This document shows, in pieces, positions 6,334 to 13,288 of a stretch of 13,288 nt of DNA; position 1 is the first letter of the stretch, and every line of letters begins with the position of its first letter. A model generated the notes under the pieces. That model made no database searches, was not told the origin of the DNA, and saw only the letters and a program-made list of their open reading frames with translations. The stretch lies in the NCBI GenBank assembly GCA_964448445.1, contig CAYVAU010000040.1, positions 1-13,288 on the forward strand, given 5' to 3'. Made by a program: the position numbers and the translations under genes. Origin of the DNA: B73-G16 sp964448445. GTDB taxonomy: Bacteria > Desulfobacterota > B13-G15.

Positions 6334-6924
6334 ATGGCGAAGGTTCAAAGGGCGATAATCAGCGTTTCGGACAAAAGAGGCATAGGGGAATTTGCCCGCT
6401 TCTTGAGTTCGATAGGAGTAGAGATCCTTTCCACAGGGGGAACCGCAAGGGTCCTGAGATCCGAAGGGGTGGAGGTGGTAGAGGTTTCCCAGTACACGGG
6501 CTTTCCCGAGATGCTGGACGGTCGGGTGAAGACCCTCCATCCCTTCGTGCACGGGGGAATTTTGGCCAGAAGGGATGATCCCCGGCACCGCGAGGAGATG
6601 GAGCGATATGGTATAAGGCCCATAGACCTCGTGGTGGTGAACCTCTATCCCTTCCGGGAGACCGTCTCAAAGGGGGTGTCCCTCGATGAGGCCATAGAGC
6701 AGATCGACATCGGGGGGCCAACCCTGGTCAGGGCTGCGGCGAAGAATTTCAAACATGTGGCCGTGATTGTGGATCCCGATGATTATCCGAAGGTCAGAAA
6801 GGAGCTGGAGGCCTCAGGGGAGGTTTCCCTCAAGACCCGCCTTCAGCTGGCGAGGAAGGCCTTCCGGCACACCGGAGATTACGATGCGGCGATAGCCGAT
6901 TATCTGGAAAGGGCGGAGGTGTGA
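6334..6924 (+). CDS. purH: Stand-alone IMP cyclohydrolase (N-terminal domain of PurH)
   Basis: The protein corresponds only to the MGS-fold IMP cyclohydrolase half of PurH, which closes FAICAR to IMP in the last step of de novo purine synthesis. It is 196 residues, against about 510 for the usual bifunctional enzyme. Signature stretches are SVSDKRG (near residue 11), STGGTARVL, TGFPEMLDGRVKTLHP with HGGIL, NLYPF, and DIGGPTLVRAAAKN. It ends right after the HTGDYDAAIADYL element that closes this domain. The AICAR transformylase half is absent: purD starts one base after the stop, so this is a true split at a domain boundary and not a sequencing frameshift. A transformylase (PurH C-terminal half or PurP-like) must be encoded elsewhere if the pathway is complete. 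It has an ideal AAGGAGGT Shine-Dalgarno sequence overlapping the previous stop. Confidence 0.93.
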   Translation: MAKVQRAIISVSDKRGIGEFARFLSSIGVEILSTGGTARVLRSEGVEVVEVSQYTGFPEMLDGRVKTLHPFVHGGILARRDDPRHREEMERYGIRPIDLVVVNLYPFRETVSKGVSLDEAIEQIDIGGPTLVRAAAKNFKHVAVIVDPDDYPKVRKELEASGEVSLKTRLQLARKAFRHTGDYDAAIADYLERAEV

Positions 6925-6925
6925 G

Positions 6926-8212
6926 GTGAAAGTGCTGGTGGTAGGAGGAGGGGGGAGGGAGCATGCCCTTTGCTGGAAGCTTTCCCAGAGTCCCCGGGTG
7001 CAGCGGCTTTACTGCGCCCCTGGCAACGGCGGCATAGCCGAGGTGGCCAAACTCGTCCCCATAGAGGCTGAAGACCTCAAGGGGATCCTCAAGTTTGTCA
7101 AGGAGGAGGCCATAGACCTTACGGTCATAGGCCCCGAGGCCCCTTTGGTTGGGGGATTGGTCGATCTCTTGGAGGGGGAGGGCTTCAGGGTTTTTGGTCC
7201 GAATAAGGCCGCTTCCGAGATCGAGGGGAGCAAGGCCTTTGCCAAGGAATTCATGAGGCGGCACGGGATACCCACCGCCCCCTTTGTGATCTTTGAGGAC
7301 CCTGAGGAGGCGAAATCGTGGATCGAGCGGTCCGAGAAACCCCTTGTGGTCAAGGCCTCAGGTCTTGCTGCTGGCAAGGGGACCATCATCTGCGACAGCA
7401 CCGAGGAGGCCCTTCGGGCGGTGGATCACATCATGGTAGAGAGGGCCTTCGGTGAGGCCGGATCGAAGGTAGTGGTGGAGGAGAGGCTTGAGGGCCAGGA
7501 GCTCTCGTATATAGCTTTTTGTGACGGCGAGGATATCCTCCCCATGTCCACATCCCAGGATCACAAACGCCTCCTTGATGGCGACAAGGGCCCCAATACG
7601 GGAGGGATGGGCGCTTACAGCCCTGTGCCCTTCGTGTCGCCCGAGCTTGAAAGGAGGATCATACGGGAGATAATGCTCCCCGCAGTACGGGGGCTCAAAC
7701 AGGAAGGGAGACCTTACAAGGGCGTCCTTTATGCGGGTTTGATGATAGATCGGGACGGTAATCCCTGGGTCCTCGAATTCAATTGCCGCTTCGGTGACCC
7801 TGAGACTCAGCCCCTTCTGGTCAGAATGCAGGGGGACATCCTGGAAGTTATGCTGGCCTGTATTGAGGGGAGACTTTCCGAGGTGCAGATAGGTTGGGAT
7901 CCAAGCCCCGCTGTGTGTGTGGTGATGGCCTCAGGGGGTTATCCCGGACCTTACGAGAAGGGTAGGGAGATAAAGGGCCTTGAGGCCTTGGAGGGGATGC
8001 CCGATGTGTGGGTCTTTCACGCTGGAACGGTCAAAAGGGACGACAAATACTTCACCTCAGGGGGGAGGGTTCTGGGGGTTACTGCAAAAGGCAGAGACCT
8101 CCGGGAGGCCATCCGGAAGGCCTATGAAGCCGTTGGCAGGATCCACTGGGAAGGGGTACATTACCGCAGGGACATAGGACAAAAGGGCCTCAGTGGGGCC
8201 TGGCCTTCCTGA
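6926..8212 (+). CDS. purD: Phosphoribosylamine-glycine ligase (GAR synthetase)
   Basis: PurD joins glycine to 5-phosphoribosylamine with ATP, the second step of de novo purine synthesis. The 428-residue protein has the normal length and order: N-terminal VVGGGGREHAL, GPEAPLVGGL (pre-ATP-grasp domain), the ATP-grasp core with VVKASGLAAGKG, EERLEGQELSY, TSQDHKRLLDGDKGPNTGGMGAYSP split over two conserved blocks, and the Mg-binding FNCRFGDPETQ. It ends with YRRDIGQKGL, the canonical C-terminus. The GTG start at 6926 follows GGAGG by six bases and lies one base after the purH-like stop, so the two purine genes are surely co-translated. Its final 23 bases overlap the convergent cysteine synthase/CysRS-like gene. 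Confidence 0.97.
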   Translation: MKVLVVGGGGREHALCWKLSQSPRVQRLYCAPGNGGIAEVAKLVPIEAEDLKGILKFVKEEAIDLTVIGPEAPLVGGLVDLLEGEGFRVFGPNKAASEIEGSKAFAKEFMRRHGIPTAPFVIFEDPEEAKSWIERSEKPLVVKASGLAAGKGTIICDSTEEALRAVDHIMVERAFGEAGSKVVVEERLEGQELSYIAFCDGEDILPMSTSQDHKRLLDGDKGPNTGGMGAYSPVPFVSPELERRIIREIMLPAVRGLKQEGRPYKGVLYAGLMIDRDGNPWVLEFNCRFGDPETQPLLVRMQGDILEVMLACIEGRLSEVQIGWDPSPAVCVVMASGGYPGPYEKGREIKGLEALEGMPDVWVFHAGTVKRDDKYFTSGGRVLGVTAKGRDLREAIRKAYEAVGRIHWEGVHYRRDIGQKGLSGAWPS

Positions 8213-10499
8213 GGATCTGGCCCGAAGGGGTATCCATCACCTCGAGGCCCAACCGAAGCAGCTCCTCCCTCAGGGAATCGGAAAGGGCAAAATCCCTTCT
8301 CTCCCTGGCTTCTTTGCGCTTCTTAAGGATCCTTAACACCCGAGGGCGGAGCCCTTCGGATGGAAATTCCATCACCTGGAGGATGTAATCGGCTTCCTTG
8401 AGCGCTTGAAGGATCGCTTCCCTTTCCCCTGCCGATATACCTCGCTTTAGGATCGGCTGAAGCGATCTGAGGAAGGTGAAGAGGGATGCAAAGGCCTTTG
8501 AGAGGTTGAGATCGTCTTCCAGGGCTTTGTCAAACTCATCGCGAAAACGCCCGGCGAGCTCCGTGATCAGCCCGCAAGGTGGTCCATCAGGACAGAAGAC
8601 CACCTGGATCAGCAGGTCGTGAAGCCTCATCCATGCCCTCTTTGACTCGAGAAGTCCCCTCAAGGAATACTTGAGGGGCTTTCTGTAATGGGTCCCGAGC
8701 AGGAAGAACCTTATCTGAGAGCCGCAGAACCCCTTCTCGAGCAACTCCTTAAGGGTCACCGCATTTCCCGAGCCCCAACCCATGCGCCGCCCGTTGTTGA
8801 GGACCTGCTCCACGTGGACCCAGTGTCTGGCAAAGGTCTTGCCCGTCAAGGACTGGGCTATGGCTATCTCGTTTTCGTTGTGGGGAAAGATGAGTTCGGT
8901 GGAAGAGGTGTGGATGTCCAGGGTCTCGCCGAGGTATTTAAGGGCCAAAGCAGCGCATTCTATATGCCAGCCCGGGCGGGCCTTCCCCCATGGGGTGTCG
9001 TAATAGATGCCGGCCTTGAGCTCCAAGAGGCTCGAGCGCTTAAAGAGGGTGAAGTCCTGGGGGCTGTTCCTATCGTAAGTATCCGATTCCGTGCGTCCCC
9101 CCCTGAGTTCCTTGGGATCGATACCCGAAAGACTCCCGTAGTCCTTGAACCTCTCAAGGGAAAAGTAGAGGGAGCGGTGCCTCTCATAGGCAAAACCCTT
9201 CTTCAGCAGTCCTTCAGCGACCCGGACCATGTCAGAGATGTGCTCACTGGCCCGAGGGTAATGGGTTGCGGGATCAATCCTCAGGGTCTCGGCGTCCTTG
9301 AAAAATTCCTCAATGAAAGGCGAAGTAAGTTCCTTAAGGGACCTGCTGCAGGAAAGGGCCTTGCTGACGGTGCGATCGTCCACATCGGTTATGTTGACCA
9401 CATGAAGGACATCAATTCCCTTGGACTTCAGGTAACGCTTCAGGACATCGGCGATCAAGAGACGGCGCCATACTCCAAGGTGCACGTAATCGGATGCGGT
9501 TGGCCCACAGGTGTATACCTTCACCTTCTTGGGATCCTGGGGACTTAGGGGTTCTACCTTCCGGGTCAGGGTATTAAAGAGCCTTATGCTCAAGATGGGC
9601 TTCTCTACAAAGAGAGAGGTGGACAAGTACCGTTCCCCGGTATCGGGCAAAATAACGACCAAAACGCCCTCCCTCATCCTCTGGGCGATGAGGGTTGCCG
9701 CATGCATGGCCGCTCCGGAACTCATGCCAGCAAGGATTCCTTCTTCCCGGGCCAATCTCCTGGCCATCTCATAAGCCTCTTCATCACCCACGACGACCTT
9801 TTCGTCCACCACCGAAGGATCGAAGATCCCCGGGACATAGGATTCCGTCAAATTCTTCAGACCCTGGATTCTGTGCCCCACCCGGGGTTCAACGGCTATT
9901 ATCCGTATTTTCGGGTTATATTCCTTCAGCCTTCTGCCAACCCCCACAAGCGTCCCAGTGGTCCCCATGGTTATGACGACGGCCTCTACCTTCCCTTCGG
10001 TCTGTCGCCATATCTCCTCCCCTGTGCCCAGATAATGAGCCATGGGGTTTGAGGGGTTGTTGAACTGGTCCACCAAGAAATACCTTTCGGGATCCTCCCT
10101 TGCCAAACGATAGGCCTCTTCAATGGCCCCATCGGTCCCCAGCTCTGCAGGAGTCAGCCTGATCTCCGCCCCATAAGCCCTGAGGATCCTCTTGCGTTCC
10201 TCACTTACCGATTCCGGCATGATCAAAAGGACCCTGTAACCCTTCACTGCCCCCACCATGGCGAGGCCTATGCCGGTGTTGCCACTTGTGGCCTCCAGGA
10301 TCACCTTCCCTGGATGCAGTTCGCCCCTCTCTTCGGCATCCTCCACCATCCTTAAGGCGACCCTGTCCTTTACCGAACCGCCGGGATTGAAGGACTCGAG
10401 TTTGGCATAGAGCTTCACGCGCGGATTGGGGTTCAGCCGCCTTATCTCCACTAGAGGGGTGGAGCCTATTAATTCGAGGATGCTACGGCAGACCCTCAT
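8190..10499 (-). CDS. Cysteine synthase fused to a cysteinyl-tRNA synthetase-like protein with altered ATP-site motifs
   Basis: This is a 769-residue two-part protein. Residues 1 to about 300 are a PLP-dependent O-acetylserine sulfhydrylase (CysK/CysM): PLP lysine K44 in GGSVKDR, TSGNTG (71-76), and the CysM-like phosphate loop GTTGT (179-183). From about 303 a full-length CysRS-like protein follows almost without linker (RLFNTLTRK). Its zinc ligands, which bind the cysteine thiol in CysRS, are all present: C331 (CGPT), C515 (GWHIEC), H540 and E544 (FPHNENE). Its ATP motifs differ from the usual ones: HLGV (340-343) for HIGH/HIGN, DIHTSS for DIHGGG, and RMGWGSGN (572-579) for KMSKSLGN, losing both lysines. 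The helical C-terminal region is kept (FDKALEDDLNLSKAF; RRDFALSDSLREEL). The gene is monocistronic. The ATG at 10499 lacks a clear Shine-Dalgarno sequence. Aminoacylation activity is doubtful; a sensor role is possible. Confidence 0.9.
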   Translation of the reverse strand: MRVCRSILELIGSTPLVEIRRLNPNPRVKLYAKLESFNPGGSVKDRVALRMVEDAEERGELHPGKVILEATSGNTGIGLAMVGAVKGYRVLLIMPESVSEERKRILRAYGAEIRLTPAELGTDGAIEEAYRLAREDPERYFLVDQFNNPSNPMAHYLGTGEEIWRQTEGKVEAVVITMGTTGTLVGVGRRLKEYNPKIRIIAVEPRVGHRIQGLKNLTESYVPGIFDPSVVDEKVVVGDEEAYEMARRLAREEGILAGMSSGAAMHAATLIAQRMREGVLVVILPDTGERYLSTSLFVEKPILSIRLFNTLTRKVEPLSPQDPKKVKVYTCGPTASDYVHLGVWRRLLIADVLKRYLKSKGIDVLHVVNITDVDDRTVSKALSCSRSLKELTSPFIEEFFKDAETLRIDPATHYPRASEHISDMVRVAEGLLKKGFAYERHRSLYFSLERFKDYGSLSGIDPKELRGGRTESDTYDRNSPQDFTLFKRSSLLELKAGIYYDTPWGKARPGWHIECAALALKYLGETLDIHTSSTELIFPHNENEIAIAQSLTGKTFARHWVHVEQVLNNGRRMGWGSGNAVTLKELLEKGFCGSQIRFFLLGTHYRKPLKYSLRGLLESKRAWMRLHDLLIQVVFCPDGPPCGLITELAGRFRDEFDKALEDDLNLSKAFASLFTFLRSLQPILKRGISAGEREAILQALKEADYILQVMEFPSEGLRPRVLRILKKRKEARERRDFALSDSLREELLRLGLEVMDTPSGQILRKARPH

Positions 10500-10548
10500 A
10501 GTTCGGTGACAAAGGATAACGTCAAAGAGAGGGGCTTACAAGGGGAGG

Positions 10549-10566
10549 AAGGAGTTAACCCTCCTT
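10549..10566. repeat. Short hairpin in the gap between iorB and the cysteine synthase fusion
   Basis: The 213-base gap 10500-10712 holds a perfect 6-bp stem, AAGGAG-TTAACC-CTCCTT, with a related copy (GGAGTAACCCCTC, 10568-10580) right beside it. On the minus strand it lies in the leader of the cysteine synthase/CysRS-like gene, about 50-67 bases before its ATG. The minus-strand copies contain GGAGG-like sequence. There is no T-run after it on either strand. I see no T-box consensus (AGGGTGGNACCGCG) and no gene with a start codon in this gap. Confidence 0.35.
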
Positions 10567-10712
10567 TGGAGTAACCCCTCTGGGTTTCGGATGAGGATCT
10601 TTTTGCCTTTGACCTCTATATGAGACCTTCGTCGCTTAAACGCTTCAAAACCCCGGAAGGGTTTCAGGGACCGTTCCTCGGCATCAAAGACTTGGGCCGA
10701 ATTTGCCCGCTT

Positions 10713-11240
10713 TTATAATTTTTGGGTCTCCTTCTTTGAACTTTCTCCCAAAGAGAGGCCTAAGAGAAAGGCCTCTTCGTTTTTCCCCCTCCATTGAGAG
10801 GGCGAGAGGTCGCTTATAATCTCGAGGAAAGACCGGGGGTTTAGGGTTCCGAGAAAACCGATGGCTGCTCCGAGTAAAATGAGGTTGGCTCCCCGGCTGT
10901 GTGCCAATTTCTTTGCCAAAGCCGTAGCATCAATATGTAGCACTCCCTTCTCTGGGGAATTTACTACCGTAAGACCACCTTCCTTAAGATAAGCCCTGGT
11001 CCTTTGGGCCTCTTTGAAGGAAGTGGCTATCAGGACATCCGCCTCGCCCAAGCGTAACATGGGGCTCATGTGTTTTCCCAATTTTACTTGGGAAACAACC
11101 GAACCACCCCTTTGAGCCATCCCATGGGTCTCGGTGGAGATGACGGGTATTCCTTGTCTCCATGCTCCTTCGGTCAGCACCCGGGTGAGAAAGATTATCC
11201 CCTCTCCACCCCTCCCTGCTATCAGCACCTTCAGGTTCAC
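10713..11240 (-). CDS. iorB: Indolepyruvate:ferredoxin oxidoreductase, beta subunit
   Basis: This 175-residue subunit is the gamma-domain partner of IorA in the cytoplasmic complex that oxidatively decarboxylates aryl pyruvates (from Trp, Phe and Tyr transamination) to aryl-acetyl-CoA while reducing ferredoxin. Family marks are the N-terminal nucleotide-type loop AGRGGEGI, the THGMAQRGGSVVSQV motif (near residues 38-52), SPMLRLGEADVLI and, at the end, NEEAFLLGLSLGE, equivalent to the family's terminal NxxAFxxG. It starts at GTG 11240, whose bases overlap the iorA stop as GTGA, with GGAGGAGG just upstream, so it is translationally coupled to iorA. It ends cleanly despite being slightly shorter than many IorB proteins. 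Confidence 0.92.
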   Translation of the reverse strand: MNLKVLIAGRGGEGIIFLTRVLTEGAWRQGIPVISTETHGMAQRGGSVVSQVKLGKHMSPMLRLGEADVLIATSFKEAQRTRAYLKEGGLTVVNSPEKGVLHIDATALAKKLAHSRGANLILLGAAIGFLGTLNPRSFLEIISDLSPSQWRGKNEEAFLLGLSLGESSKKETQKL

Positions 11241-13015
11241 CCTACCTCCTCCACCGCAAGGGCCCCTTGGGGGCAGATATAAACGCAGAGGCCACAGCCG
11301 TTACACAAGCTCTCGTCGATGAAAGGATAATCCCCCTCTTCCCTGATGGCGGGACACTCGGATTCAAGACACAACTTACAGCCTATACAATCTTCCTTCC
11401 TAAGGACAGCCTTTTTCCTTCGATTTTCTCGAGCGATAAGGAGACAAGGCCGCCTGGAGATGACCACTGCTGGGCTTTCCTTCCGGCGGGAAAATTCGTG
11501 GGCCTTCCTAATGCTTTCCACCATTTGAGGGAGGTCATAAGGATCCACCACCTCGATGAACTCCACCCCGCATCCCCTCACCACCTCTTCCAACGAAACA
11601 GGCTTCAGGCCCTCCGAGGGGCAGGCGGGGGTGGGCTGTCCACCCGTCATGGCCGTGATCCCGTTGTCTAGAATTACTAGGACGAAGGCGGCTTTCTTGT
11701 TTACCGAGTCTATAAGGGCAGGGATGCAGGCGTGGAAGAAGGTGGAGTCCCCTACCGTTGCCCCTATGGGAGGTATGGGCAACCCAGCCCTTTTCATGGA
11801 GAGATAAAAGCCTTCTGCCAAAGAAACTCCTGCCCCCATGCAGAGAAAGGCATCTACCGCCCCCATGTTTAGCCCCAGGGTATAGCAGCCGATGTCACTG
11901 GGGTAAAAGCCCCCGGGAAGGGCTTCCTTGAGGGCCCAGAAGGCCGCCCGATGGGGACAACCGGGGCACAACCTCGGCGGCTCCCCTTCAGAAAGCCCGG
12001 AAGGTTCAACGGTCAATTCCTCCCCAAGGAGGCGCCCGAGGGCGCGCAGTATAGTCTCCGGCCTGAGCTCCCCTTCAGAGGGTACCGTCCCGTCGGCCTT
12101 TCCTAAGACCTCCTCCCGCGAGGGGAGCTGCAGTTCCATCACCGGGTAGGTTTCCTCTAAGACGAGCACTTTCCGGAAACGCCGGACTTCCTCCTGGAGG
12201 GAAGCAGGCATTGGGTAGGGCCTGTCCACCTTGATGATGCAGACCTCTTCCTCTTTTCCCAAGGCCTTCAGCGCATCCATCAGGAGCGCAAAGGGGAAAC
12301 CCGATGCCAAGATCGCCCGTTCCGCCTGAGGGTTACCAAAGATCCTGTATGCGTCTTCCTTCTGGATCCTCCTTATCTTTTCGTTCAACTCCTTATGAAG
12401 CACAAATCTTCGCCTCGGTGTAGCCACCCATCGGAAGGTGTCCTTCTCGAATTTCAATCCTCTCCATCGAGGACGAATCTCCTCCAGCTCTAGCCCCTGG
12501 CGGGCATGGCACACCCATGACACTGGCCTGAGCATCACGGGGATACTGTAACGCTCTGATAGCTCAAAGGCCGCCTTCACCATTTCCATGGCTTCCTTGG
12601 GTGTGGAAGGATCGAAGACGGGGATCTTGGCGAACATGGCCAAGAACCTGCTGTCTTGCTCCGTTTGGGAGCTGTAAGGGCCGGGATCATCAGCGCTGAT
12701 TACTATAAAGCCGCCACGAACCCCCGTATAGGCAGCGCTCATGAGGGCATCCAAAGCCACATTGAGGCCTACTTGTTTCATTATGGCTGCAGACCTTCCT
12801 CCAAACCAGCTGTTGGCCAGGGTTATCTCCAAGGCCACCTTTTCGTTCACCGCCCACTCGGCGAAGATTTCGAGGCCTAATTCTTTCTTTAACTTGATGA
12901 CAGCTTCGAGGATTTCCGAGGCCGGAGTTCCCGGATAGGAACTTAGGGCCGTTGCCCCTTCCTGCAGTAGAGCCCACGCTATGGCTTCATTGCCGAGAAG
13001 GACTTTCCGAATCAA
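11237..13015 (-). CDS. iorA: Indolepyruvate:ferredoxin oxidoreductase, alpha subunit
   Basis: This is the catalytic subunit of the 2-keto acid ferredoxin oxidoreductase specific for aryl pyruvates, working with IorB in anaerobic aromatic amino acid use. The 592-residue protein has an N-terminal pyrimidine-binding half (LLGNEAIAWALL; SSYPGTPASEI; EWAVNEKVALE; KQVGLNVALD), a linker domain, and a C-terminal TPP-binding half with CPGCPHRA, DIGCYTLG, and GDSTFFHACIPAL with LDNGITAMTGGQ. It closes with a 2[4Fe-4S] ferredoxin module: C543/C546/C549/C554-P and C571/C574/C577/C581-P. The start is a TTG at 13015, chosen because IRKVLLGNEAIA directly follows and no upstream start is in frame. AAAGGAG lies 11 bases before it, a long spacing, so initiation may be weak. 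A promoter lies about 65-95 bases upstream. Confidence 0.95.
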   Translation of the reverse strand: MIRKVLLGNEAIAWALLQEGATALSSYPGTPASEILEAVIKLKKELGLEIFAEWAVNEKVALEITLANSWFGGRSAAIMKQVGLNVALDALMSAAYTGVRGGFIVISADDPGPYSSQTEQDSRFLAMFAKIPVFDPSTPKEAMEMVKAAFELSERYSIPVMLRPVSWVCHARQGLELEEIRPRWRGLKFEKDTFRWVATPRRRFVLHKELNEKIRRIQKEDAYRIFGNPQAERAILASGFPFALLMDALKALGKEEEVCIIKVDRPYPMPASLQEEVRRFRKVLVLEETYPVMELQLPSREEVLGKADGTVPSEGELRPETILRALGRLLGEELTVEPSGLSEGEPPRLCPGCPHRAAFWALKEALPGGFYPSDIGCYTLGLNMGAVDAFLCMGAGVSLAEGFYLSMKRAGLPIPPIGATVGDSTFFHACIPALIDSVNKKAAFVLVILDNGITAMTGGQPTPACPSEGLKPVSLEEVVRGCGVEFIEVVDPYDLPQMVESIRKAHEFSRRKESPAVVISRRPCLLIARENRRKKAVLRKEDCIGCKLCLESECPAIREEGDYPFIDESLCNGCGLCVYICPQGALAVEEVG

Positions 13016-13078
13016 TCCTTGAGCTTCTCCTTTAAAAATTCGAGTTCCCTTGAGAATTCACGAAAACCTCAGGGAAAG

Positions 13079-13108
13079 TTTATATCACCAAAAACACGGT
13101 GATGTCGA
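13079..13108 (-). promoter_or_regulatory. Candidate sigma-70-type promoter of iorAB with an embedded dyad
   Basis: Read on the minus strand there is TCGACA (13108-13103, five of six matches to TTGACA), an 18-base spacer, and TATAAA (13084-13079), followed by the iorA leader. The spacer and the edges of both boxes carry a perfect inverted repeat, ATCACC-N8-GGTGAT (13084-13103). A dyad in this position is where a repressor would block polymerase. No regulator is identified. The region also lies upstream of the divergent partial gene at 13235, so it may serve both. Confidence 0.55.
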
Positions 13109-13234
13109 GTCATAAAGGAGAACGCACCGCGATTGGGCCAGCTTTTGCAGTTTGCTCAAAGAAAACGAGGGGGTTGTTAACAGTCACTGCATAAGTTCAG
13201 AAACCTTTGGCACTCTGAGTAGGGGGGTGCTGAG

Positions 13235-13288
13235 ATGCAGATCCATCACATCGGCTATGGGATCAGGGGGTTTTACAGGTTGGCCAAA
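13235..13288 (+). CDS. Start of a possible VOC/glyoxalase-fold protein (truncated by window end)
   Basis: Only 18 codons are visible: MQIHHIGYGIRGFYRLAK. The opening IHHIGYGI resembles the first strand and metal-binding His of vicinal-oxygen-chelate proteins such as methylmalonyl-CoA epimerase and glyoxalase, but 18 residues cannot establish this. An AGGGGGGTG Shine-Dalgarno sequence lies a few bases before the ATG. It is divergent from iorA. I see nothing else gene-like in the 219 bases between the two starts apart from the iorA promoter. Confidence 0.4.
   Translation, partial: MQIHHIGYGIRGFYRLAK

Noticed and set aside
6334..6924. Frameshifted or truncated purH pseudogene.
   Set aside because: The frame ends exactly at a domain boundary, purD follows one base later with its own start, and no transformylase sequence is present downstream in any frame.
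8688..9548. A 286-residue plus-strand open frame opposite the CysRS-like domain.
   Set aside because: It is a shadow of the well-conserved minus-strand gene and shows no recognisable protein signature.
10536..10712. A 58-codon open stretch on the minus strand in the same frame as iorB, directly after its stop (would encode KRANSAQVFD... to FLPL).
   Set aside because: It contains no usable start codon, IorB already ends with its normal C-terminal element, and an open stretch this long is not rare by chance at this base composition. Stop-codon readthrough is possible but unsupported.
10500..10712. T-box riboswitch before the cysteine synthase/CysRS-like gene.
   Set aside because: Cysteine genes in some bacteria have one, but I find no T-box core (AGGGTGGNACCGCG) and no terminator/antiterminator pair here.

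Overview
The window looks like chromosomal housekeeping DNA from a bacterium, probably an anaerobe and possibly a thermophile. The evidence is a ferredoxin-type indolepyruvate oxidoreductase with two [4Fe-4S] clusters, radical SAM chemistry, tightly packed genes, and heavy use of AGG/AGA arginine codons in Lys/Glu-rich, purine-loaded coding strands. The gene set would fit Desulfobacterota or a related deep lineage, but this is inference. There are no CRISPR arrays, insertion sequences, phage genes, tRNAs or rRNAs that I can recognise.

Layout, left to right: (1) the 3' part of tyrS (+), running into the convergent pncB (-, NAD salvage), with the two coding ends overlapping by 44 bases. (2) A divergent intergenic region with overlapping dyads, then a compact plus-strand run of eight genes: a 52-residue protein, a MutT-type Nudix hydrolase, ychF, a histidine phosphatase, a Cys-rich radical SAM enzyme, a B3/B4-domain protein, a stand-alone IMP cyclohydrolase (N-terminal half of PurH only) and purD. 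Gaps are 52 bases or less and several genes overlap, so this is probably one or two transcription units. (3) A convergent minus-strand gene encoding a 769-residue fusion of a cysteine synthase (CysK/CysM) to a complete cysteinyl-tRNA synthetase-like protein. (4) A minus-strand iorA-iorB operon with a good sigma-70-like promoter. (5) The first 18 codons of a divergent gene, possibly VOC/glyoxalase-fold, at the right edge.

The standout is the CysK-CysRS fusion. Its synthetase half keeps all four expected zinc (cysteine-binding) ligands and the tRNA-binding C-terminal region. Three ATP-site signatures are altered: HIGH/HIGN reads HLGV, the GGG of DIHGGG reads TSS, and KMSKS reads RMGWG. This suggests a cysteine-binding CysRS paralog that may no longer aminoacylate tRNA and may instead sense cysteine or tRNA-Cys, or do other cysteine chemistry, for the attached cysteine synthase. 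HisZ, which partners HisG, is a precedent for this logic. Next in interest are the split PurH, the radical SAM enzyme with three Cys clusters besides the catalytic one, and the dyad-rich regulatory regions upstream of pncB and iorA.
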